Origin: an uncultured Eggerthellaceae bacterium
Lineage (GTDB): Bacteria > Actinomycetota > Coriobacteriia > Coriobacteriales > Eggerthellaceae
Direction of reading: 5' to 3'
Length of the DNA: 64,000 nucleotides
Assembly (NCBI GenBank): GCA_947566075.1
Contig: CANOIM010000003.1
Span: 163,702-227,701 of the forward strand
Below are positions 57,790-64,000 of this stretch, piece by piece. Both the position numbers and the translations under genes were made by a program. Each line of letters starts with the position of its first letter. Position 1 is the stretch's first letter. The notes under the pieces were generated by a model. The model was not told the DNA's origin. It did not search any database and worked only from the letters and a program-made list of their open reading frames with translations.

Positions 57790-59475
57790 CTATTTCCCTA
57801 ACCGCTGCTCCAAGGCCTCAACGATGATGCGGAGCGCCTTCACGCGGGCGTAGCGCTTGTCATCAGATTCCAGCACGATCCAGGGGGCATAGGTGGTAGA
57901 GGTCAAGCGGAACATATCGTCTATGGCACTGGCGTACTGAGGGAACTTCTCGCGGTTGCGCCAGTCATCCGGCGTGATCTTCCAGCGCTTTGCCGGGTTC
58001 TCCTCCCGGGCTTCGAAGCGGGCCAGTTGCTCATCCTGAGATACGTCCACCCAGAACTTCAATAGGATGGCGCCCCAATCCACCAGGTCATGCTCGAATT
58101 CGTTGATCTCATCGTAGCCCTGGGCCCAGCGCTCAGGAGGTGTGATCTCTTCGGTGCGCTCCACCAGCACGCGGCCGTACCAGCTGCGGTCATACATCCC
58201 CACATGCCCCGCCTTCGGCAGCCTTGTCCAGTAGCGCCACAGATGCGGATGGGCCAGTTCGGGCTTGGTGGGGGCAGGGGAGGGGAAGATGTTGTAGGCG
58301 CGGGCGTCCAAGGCCTGGGCCACGCGCTTGATGTTGCCGCCCTTGCCCGCGGCGTCCCAGCCCTCATAGACCAGCATGAGCGGGATGCGCTCCTGGTACA
58401 TCAGGTTCTCTAGGCGGAACAGATGCTTCTGAAGTGCCTTCAGTTCGCGCTTGTAATCTTCCCGGGGGAGCGTCAGCCCATGGTTCATGGTGGCTACTCG
58501 CGGGTAGTCCTTGACTATCTCGAATCGAGAGCTTTCAGGGGCGAAGGCATGTTGGGCGGCTGCGGCGGCTTTAGCCTGGGCAACTTCTGGCGTGTCATCT
58601 GGTGCGGGGCTGCTCCACTGGTCCGCCTTCGCCTCGGCAGCGGCTTCGGCCACCTCCGTCAACGCTGCAAGCTCATCCTGCTCCTCAACGGCGATGCGCT
58701 CATCCTGGACTTTGGCCTCCAAGGCCCCTTCGATGGCCTGCACCAGCGTGCGCGCTATCTGGAGGTTCGCAGCCCGCTTGTCTTCGCCATTGACCAGCAC
58801 CCACGGGGCGAACGGGAAGTCAGATCCTTCCAGCAGCTTATCGTAGAGGTCATAGGCCTCATCGTAATCCTTGGTGGAGACCAGCTTCTTCTCAGGGACG
58901 CGCCAGCGGGTGGCCGCGTCATCATAGAGCCGGTCCAGTCGCTTCTTCTGGGCCTTCTTGCGCACGTGCATGAAGAACTTGACCACCCCATAGCCGTCAC
59001 GCACCAGTTGGCGTTCGAAGTCTTCGATGGATTCCAGGTAATGGCGCGTGCCGCCCTTGGGTAACACCAGTTCAGCGGTGTTGCGCGCCAATAGGAGCTC
59101 CGTGGCCTTGGTGTACCAGCCGCGGTCATAGAAGGTGATGTGCCCGCGTTCGCCCAGGGCCTTCCAGTACTCCTGCATGAGCGGGTAGTAGCCGGTGACG
59201 CCCTGGCCTAGGTCCGTGAGCTCCCGGGCTTCCTCGGTGTTAGCATCCGGGGACACATAGACGCTGGTGGCCCGGGCATCCAGGTTGTACATCAGGTCCG
59301 AGATGCGGCTGCCCTTGCCAGCACCGTTCCAGCCTTCGAAGAGCACCACGAGCCCTGCTCCTTCGGTGACAGCTCGCTGCTGGAGCACCACCAGCTTCTC
59401 GATCAGATCATCGTATTCCGCCTTATAGGCGTCTTTCTCTAGGGGACCTTCGGTAAAGCTGACCTTCTCCAGCAT
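57790..59475 (-). CDS. Two-domain polyphosphate kinase 2 (polyphosphate:AMP phosphotransferase type)
   Basis: 561 residues with two PPK2 domains. Domain 1 (about 20-250) has Walker A FEGWNGAGKGS and TFYDRGWYT; domain 2 (about 320-555) has YEGWDAAGKGGNIKR and MYDRSWYGRVLVERTE with the usual lid. Fused PPK2 enzymes phosphorylate AMP to ADP using polyphosphate. An Ala/Glu-rich linker joins them. GAGGAG precedes ATG 59475. Divergent from ppk1 at 59599, so polyphosphate synthesis and use are paired. Confidence 0.9.
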   Translation of the reverse strand: MLEKVSFTEGPLEKDAYKAEYDDLIEKLVVLQQRAVTEGAGLVVLFEGWNGAGKGSRISDLMYNLDARATSVYVSPDANTEEARELTDLGQGVTGYYPLMQEYWKALGERGHITFYDRGWYTKATELLLARNTAELVLPKGGTRHYLESIEDFERQLVRDGYGVVKFFMHVRKKAQKKRLDRLYDDAATRWRVPEKKLVSTKDYDEAYDLYDKLLEGSDFPFAPWVLVNGEDKRAANLQIARTLVQAIEGALEAKVQDERIAVEEQDELAALTEVAEAAAEAKADQWSSPAPDDTPEVAQAKAAAAAQHAFAPESSRFEIVKDYPRVATMNHGLTLPREDYKRELKALQKHLFRLENLMYQERIPLMLVYEGWDAAGKGGNIKRVAQALDARAYNIFPSPAPTKPELAHPHLWRYWTRLPKAGHVGMYDRSWYGRVLVERTEEITPPERWAQGYDEINEFEHDLVDWGAILLKFWVDVSQDEQLARFEAREENPAKRWKITPDDWRNREKFPQYASAIDDMFRLTSTTYAPWIVLESDDKRYARVKALRIIVEALEQRLGK

Positions 59476-59526
59476 GAAAGCTCCTCACTCCCGTGTGGTG
59501 ATGTTCCGCAGGTGCTCTGCCTGGCG

Positions 59527-59555
59527 TTCGCAAGCAGTTCTACGCGCGGTATACT
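59527..59555 (+). promoter_or_regulatory. Promoter of ppk1
   Basis: TTCGCA (59527-59532) and TATACT (59550-59555) with a 17-base spacer; ribosome site AAGGGGG before ATG 59599. Confidence 0.55.
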
Positions 59556-59598
59556 GACCAGCATACTGCAATAACGGCGCAACAAGGGGGCGTTCTTC

Positions 59599-62217
59599 AT
59601 GGCAGATGCAGCGAAGGAAGCGCATGTCCAGGATAGCAAGCATGACAAGCATGAGGAACTGAAGGGCGCTGAGCAAGAGCTTATGAAAGCTGCGGCCGTC
59701 CATGGTCAGCATGCGCCCTATATGCAGAACCGGGAGCTTTCTTGGCTTGAGTTCAACAAGCGCGTGCTGGATCAAGGGGCAGACCCAGCGGTGCCCCTTT
59801 TCGAGCGGCTCAGCTTCATCTCCATCTTCTGGTCCAACCTCCAAGAGTTCTTCATGGTGCGCGTGGGCAGCCTGACTGACTTGCAGCTCATCAAGAAGGC
59901 CATCATCGACTCTAAATCCGGCATGACCCCCTCTGAGCAGCTGGACGCTGTCTATGCCCGCTGCCATGAGCTCTACCCCTATTACGAGGCCTGCTTCAAA
60001 ACGCTGCGCTCTGAGCTCAAGGATGAGGGCATCGTGAACCTGAAGCCCAAGCAGCTGGATGAAGAGCAAACGGCCTTCGCCGAGGATTGCTTCGAATCCA
60101 ACGTCATGCCGTTCTTGGCTCCGCAGATCGTGAACGCCCGGCACCCGTTCCCGCACCTGGAGAACGGCGCTCTGTACATCGTCGTGCGGCTGGATGAGGA
60201 AGCGGGGCCCAAGCAGAAGAAGAAGGCCAAGGACAAGGGTTCCAAGGGGGATAAGGAAGCGAAGAACCTAGGGGCCGACGGCGTCACGCTGGGCATCATC
60301 CCGCTGCCTCGCCAATGCGAGCGCATCGTGGAGCTGCCGGGAGGGGGCCTTCAGTTCCTGCTGCTGGAACATCTCATAGAAATGAACGCTGCGAAGATCT
60401 TCTCCATGTACAAGGTCAAGCACACCAACATCATCTGCGTTACGCGCAATGCTGACTTGGATGCCACGGAAGGCAGCGAAGAGCAGGGCGAAGATTACCG
60501 GGAGCACATGAAGCGCATCCTGAAGAAGCGCTCCCGCTTGGCGCCGGTACGCCTGGAAAGCGAACGGGAGCTCTCTCAAACGGTCAAGCGCGAGCTGCTG
60601 AACCGCCTAGGGTTGAAGGAGCATCAGACGTTCATCTCCTCGGTGCCGCTGGATATGAGCTACGTGTTCTCATTGCCTGCCCGTGTTCCGGCTCCCGTGC
60701 GTGATAGGCTCACCTACGTTCCCTTCACGCCCCAGTGGCCTTCCATGCTCCAGCGCAAGCAACCTATCATCAAGCAGGTCTGCCAGCGCGAAGTGCTGAT
60801 GAACTACCCCTACGAGACCATGGATGCCTTCGTGCAGCTCTTGCGCGAAGCTGCCTATGACCCCTCTGTGGTCTCCATCAAGATCACGCTGTACCGGCTT
60901 GCCAGCCAATCCCATTTGGCGGAAGCGCTTATCGCAGCAGCGGAGATGGGCAAGGAGGTCACCGCGCTGTTCGAACTGCGGGCCCGCTTCGACGAATCCA
61001 ACAACATCGAATGGTCTCAGCGCTTCGAACAGGCCGGATGCCATGTGATCTATGGCTTCCGCAACTACAAGGTGCATTCCAAGATCTGCTGCATCACCCG
61101 TCAGACTGAGGACGGCCTCCAGTACATCACCCAGCTGGGCACGGGGAACTACAATGAGAAGACCGCGAAGCTCTACACTGACTTCTCGTTCATCACCACC
61201 GATCAGCGGATCGGGAAAGATGCCATGCGCTTCTTCCGGAACATGGCCCTTGAGAACACCTCGGACGAATACAAGACGCTCTGGGTGGCACCGCTTCAGA
61301 TCAAGCAGAACATCCTGAAGAAGATAGATGAGCAGATAGCCATTCGGCGGGCAGGGGGCCAAGCAGGTCTGTTCTTCAAGACGAACTCCATCACTGACAA
61401 AGAGATCATCCATAAGATCATGGAGGCTTCCCAGGCCGGGGTGCAGTGCACGCTGCTCGTGCGGGGCATATCCTGCATCGTGCCCGGGGTTGAGGGCTAC
61501 ACGGAGAACGTCTGCGTGGTCTCCATTGTGGGCCGCCTCTTGGAGCACAGCCGCATCTACGCCTTCGGGCCGTTGGATGGCAATGTTGATCTGTATCTTT
61601 CCAGCGCTGACCTCATGACGCGCAATATGGACAAGCGCATAGAGGTTGCCTGGCCGCTCTTGGATGAGCATCTCCGCAAGCAGGTCATCGGCTACATAGG
61701 CACCTGCATGGCTGACACGGCGAAGCTGCGTGACCTGTTGCCGAACAAGGAATACACGGCTCTCGGCTTCTTCGCGAAGGAGGATGGCCAGGGCCACGTG
61801 AGCCTGTTCGACTCCCAGGCCTTCCTCATGGAAGAGGCCAGCCGCAAGCACCTTGAGGCGGAGGAGCTGGAGGTGGCAGCCACGCCGCTGGATCTGGCGA
61901 ATGGGCGGAGTGCCCTTCGCCAAGAGCTCATGGAGGAGGCGTTCGGCGAAGAGGCTTCCGAATTCCAGCCTGCTGGTGAAGCTGAGCCGGAGCCCGAGCA
62001 AGAACCCGATCCGGTACCGGTGGTTGCTGCCCCTGAGCCCTCAGCGCTTCAGGTGAACGTCCCCCTCTACCCTCAGCGGCCTCTGCCAGAGCCAACGCTC
62101 CCGTCTGGGATGCCCCAGGAGATGCCTGCTGAGGTACAGGGGGAGCCCAGGCCCCTAGAGCAACCGCCTGCGGTCAAGCCGAAGAAAGAATCGCTCTGGA
62201 AGAGGCTTTTCAGTTAA
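59599..62217 (+). CDS. ppk1: Polyphosphate kinase 1
   Basis: 872 residues; polymerises the gamma phosphate of ATP into polyphosphate. NRELSWLEFNKRVL starts the N domain, ANLQEFF-type segment SNLQEFFMVRVGSL follows, and the phosphorylated His493 lies in YKVHSKICCITR, with GNYNEKTAKLYTDFSF after it; NMDKRIEVAWPL is near the active site. A Pro/Glu-rich C-terminal extension of about 110 residues is unusual for the family and is unlikely to be catalytic. Divergent from PPK2. Confidence 0.95.
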   Translation: MADAAKEAHVQDSKHDKHEELKGAEQELMKAAAVHGQHAPYMQNRELSWLEFNKRVLDQGADPAVPLFERLSFISIFWSNLQEFFMVRVGSLTDLQLIKKAIIDSKSGMTPSEQLDAVYARCHELYPYYEACFKTLRSELKDEGIVNLKPKQLDEEQTAFAEDCFESNVMPFLAPQIVNARHPFPHLENGALYIVVRLDEEAGPKQKKKAKDKGSKGDKEAKNLGADGVTLGIIPLPRQCERIVELPGGGLQFLLLEHLIEMNAAKIFSMYKVKHTNIICVTRNADLDATEGSEEQGEDYREHMKRILKKRSRLAPVRLESERELSQTVKRELLNRLGLKEHQTFISSVPLDMSYVFSLPARVPAPVRDRLTYVPFTPQWPSMLQRKQPIIKQVCQREVLMNYPYETMDAFVQLLREAAYDPSVVSIKITLYRLASQSHLAEALIAAAEMGKEVTALFELRARFDESNNIEWSQRFEQAGCHVIYGFRNYKVHSKICCITRQTEDGLQYITQLGTGNYNEKTAKLYTDFSFITTDQRIGKDAMRFFRNMALENTSDEYKTLWVAPLQIKQNILKKIDEQIAIRRAGGQAGLFFKTNSITDKEIIHKIMEASQAGVQCTLLVRGISCIVPGVEGYTENVCVVSIVGRLLEHSRIYAFGPLDGNVDLYLSSADLMTRNMDKRIEVAWPLLDEHLRKQVIGYIGTCMADTAKLRDLLPNKEYTALGFFAKEDGQGHVSLFDSQAFLMEEASRKHLEAEELEVAATPLDLANGRSALRQELMEEAFGEEASEFQPAGEAEPEPEQEPDPVPVVAAPEPSALQVNVPLYPQRPLPEPTLPSGMPQEMPAEVQGEPRPLEQPPAVKPKKESLWKRLFS

Positions 62218-62227
62218 GCTAGGCCCC

Positions 62228-63694
62228 ATGGGCACTGATATCGGAACAAAAAGGGAAGCTCAACAGCAGCCTTCCCCTCAGAACCAGCGCGCTCAAGAAG
62301 GCCAGCGCGTTCTGCGCATGGGTACGGCCTCCATTCCGCGGCTGATCGCTGAATTCGCCATCCCCTCCATCGTGGGGATGTTGGTCAACGGCTCTTATAA
62401 CATCATCGATTCCATGTTCTTGGGTCATGCGATGGGAGAGATAGGCCTCTCAGCCGTCACGGTGGCCAATCCTACCATGATCGTGTTCATAGCCTTGGCA
62501 ATGCTCGTGGGCAATGGCGGCAATGCTCTGGCGGCTTTGCGTTTGGGCGAAGGGAATCTGGAAGGGGCGGAACGATCTCTGGGCAATGTCATCACCCTGA
62601 GCGTGGTCCTCTGGGTGATCGTGGCCGTGGCGGTCTCGTTCCCTCCTGTCATGGAGGGGCTGCTCACCATATCCAGCGCCACCGATGAAGTGCGCCCCTA
62701 TGCCCGAACATTCCTGCTGATCCTTTGCTACGGGTTCATCCTCCAGAGCATCGGCATGGGTGTGAACAACTTCATCCGCACCTGCGGAGCCCCCAACCGC
62801 GCCCTGGGCACCATGGTCATCGGGCTGATAGTGGCTACCGTTTTCAATTACCTCTTCGTGCTGGTGTTGGGGTGGGGCGTGGCAGGCAGCGCCCTTGCTA
62901 CGCTGGTGGGACAGGCGTGCTCGGCCATTGCGGTGCTTTGGTACTTCCTCTTCACGAAGGATGTGCCTTTGCGCATCCGCAAGCGCTATTTCGCCCTGCG
63001 CCCGCGCTTCGTGGGCACCATCGTAGCCTTCGGCTTCCCCTCCTTCGCTGTGCAAGCGGGCATGGCAGTGGTGAACTTCGTGCTGAACTACCAGCTGATC
63101 ACCTACGGGGCTTTGAGCGTCATAGGTGCTGTGGATGCTCTGGCATCCATCGGGGTCATCAATCGCATTGCGGGATTCGTGGTCATGCCGCTTGTGGGCA
63201 CGGCTATCGCTATCCAGCCGCTCTTGGGTTACAACTATGGGGCGCGCTTGATAAGCCGTGTGAAGCAGACCCTTTGGCTGGGCATCGCCTTGGGGTTCTC
63301 CATCGCTACGGTGGAGTGGCTCATCATCATGCTGTTCCCTGAGGCTATCGTGGCCGCCTTCGGCATCACCCATGAGGAACTAGTGGCGTTCACCTCGTTC
63401 GCCCTGCGGGTGCAGTTCTGCGTGTTCCCTCTGGTGGGGTTCCAGATCGTGGGGTCCAACTACTTCCAGGCCACGGGGCAACCGGCGAAATCCATCTTCC
63501 TGACGCTCACGCGCCAGATCATCTTCTTGGTGCCGCTGCTGTTCATCCTGCCCCATATTCTGCCTGTTATCGCGCCGCAGTTCGATGGACTGGATGCGCT
63601 CTATTTCGCCAATCCCATCTCTGATGCGGTATCCATTTCCATCACCATCGGGTTCATCCTCTGGGAGATGCGCCGCCTGAAGCGCATGGAATAG
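62228..63694 (+). CDS. MATE family efflux transporter (MepA-like)
   Basis: 488 residues with twelve helices after a polar N-terminal tail of about 35 residues. FAIPSIVGMLVNGSYNIIDS, GMGVNNFIRTCGAPNRALG and NYGARLISRVK are typical of MepA-group MATE proteins. Eleven bases separate it from ppk1, and no clear ribosome site precedes ATG 62228. It is not closely similar to the MATE protein at 8724. Substrate unknown. Confidence 0.88.
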   Translation: MGTDIGTKREAQQQPSPQNQRAQEGQRVLRMGTASIPRLIAEFAIPSIVGMLVNGSYNIIDSMFLGHAMGEIGLSAVTVANPTMIVFIALAMLVGNGGNALAALRLGEGNLEGAERSLGNVITLSVVLWVIVAVAVSFPPVMEGLLTISSATDEVRPYARTFLLILCYGFILQSIGMGVNNFIRTCGAPNRALGTMVIGLIVATVFNYLFVLVLGWGVAGSALATLVGQACSAIAVLWYFLFTKDVPLRIRKRYFALRPRFVGTIVAFGFPSFAVQAGMAVVNFVLNYQLITYGALSVIGAVDALASIGVINRIAGFVVMPLVGTAIAIQPLLGYNYGARLISRVKQTLWLGIALGFSIATVEWLIIMLFPEAIVAAFGITHEELVAFTSFALRVQFCVFPLVGFQIVGSNYFQATGQPAKSIFLTLTRQIIFLVPLLFILPHILPVIAPQFDGLDALYFANPISDAVSISITIGFILWEMRRLKRME

Positions 63695-64000
63695 GCGAAG
63701 TCCGTATTTGTCATTCTGAGCGTAGCGAAGAATCTTTTTGTCACACTGGTCTGGTTGGCATCGAATGAAGGGGAGGGTTTCGTTCAGAAGCTCCGCAGCC
63801 TTCTCTCCACCCTCCCCTTCATTCTGCTGATACGTCTTCTGCAACAACTAAAAACCAGCCGCACTGCTGATGGGGCCTTATCAGGCCCGCATCATCACTG
63901 CGGGCGTCCGCTCACCGCGGCCGCCAAGTGTATCGGGGGACGCTCATCGCGTCCCCCTCTGCTTTTACTCACGCCTTCGGCGTGGGTGTCGCTCCGCGTT
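63695..64000. repeat. Cluster of hairpin and dispersed-type repeats at the right edge
   Basis: No gene recognised. In order: GTCATTCTGAGCGTAGCGAA then GAATCT (63710-63735), a form of dispersed repeat seen in many bacterial genomes; a 16-bp inverted repeat (63763-63778 and 63809-63824, GAATGAAGGGGAGGGT); a hairpin TGATG-GGGCCT/AGGCCC-CATCA (63868-63894); and a 9-bp hairpin GGGGGACGC/GCGTCCCCC (63935-63957) with a TCTGCTTTT tail that may terminate plus-strand transcription. ACGCC/GGCGT follows near the edge. Confidence 0.6.

Noticed and set aside
60670..62001. 443-codon open frame on the minus strand
   Set aside because: Antisense to ppk1, no motif, no ribosome site.
62450..63373. 307-codon open frame on the minus strand
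   Set aside because: Antisense to the MATE gene, with low-complexity His/Glu composition.

Overview
The window is high-GC bacterial chromosome, most likely from an anaerobic actinobacterium of the class Coriobacteriia, family Eggerthellaceae (inference). Pointers are an actinobacterial-type integration host factor (mIHF), a GAAC-N4-GTTC SOS box, two-domain PPK2 plus PPK1, AGGAGG-type ribosome sites, at least one probable leaderless gene, and many Fe-S and flavin proteins of anaerobic type. No rRNA, CRISPR array, prophage or intact insertion sequence is seen. RNA genes are the small SRP RNA and one tRNA-Ala(GGC).

Layout. 1-370: on the minus strand, a Trp-codon leader peptide and attenuator ahead of a gene cut by the left edge. 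580-3180: metNIQ methionine ABC importer. 3290-6410: sortase-like protein, rsmI, YgjP-type metalloprotein, SRP RNA, DedA protein. 6470-11800: a more AT-rich accessory stretch with an ATPase/nuclease-like fusion, TetR-MATE and TetR-AEC divergent pairs. 11895-17293: housekeeping dnaX, ybaB, recR, then a MobB-MobA fusion and a polyferredoxin. 17327-19577: membrane protein, mIHF, small alarmone synthetase. 19583-24438: amidinotransferase, MHS transporter, large GT-C-like membrane protein. 24557-33340: aminotransferase, flavoprotein, U32 protease, Mrp, tRNA-Ala, amidohydrolase, membrane-anchored LuxR-type regulator, EF-G paralogue. 33444-43036: adenine deaminase, a tandem SpoVA-like membrane protein, an SOS-controlled unknown gene and a five-gene split glutamate synthase. 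43039-44775: an imperfect palindrome and a second ATPase/nuclease-like gene. 44775-52371: DMT transporter, FKBP, glutamate-cysteine ligase and argCJBD. 52490-63694: class A penicillin-binding protein, lipoprotein, long U32 protease carrying a 60-bp perfect palindrome, PPK2/PPK1 and MATE. 63695-64000: cluster of hairpin repeats.

How the genes connect. Amino-acid nitrogen is the main theme: methionine import, tryptophan attenuation, arginine synthesis, glutamate synthase, amidinotransferase and adenine deaminase. Stress physiology is represented by the alarmone synthetase, polyphosphate enzymes, glutamate-cysteine ligase and an SOS box. The most unusual items are the in-frame 60-bp palindrome in the U32 gene (56071-56130), the Trp attenuator, the double SpoVA-like protein, the SOS-box gene and the two ATPase/PD-(D/E)XK-like genes with repeated sequences upstream.
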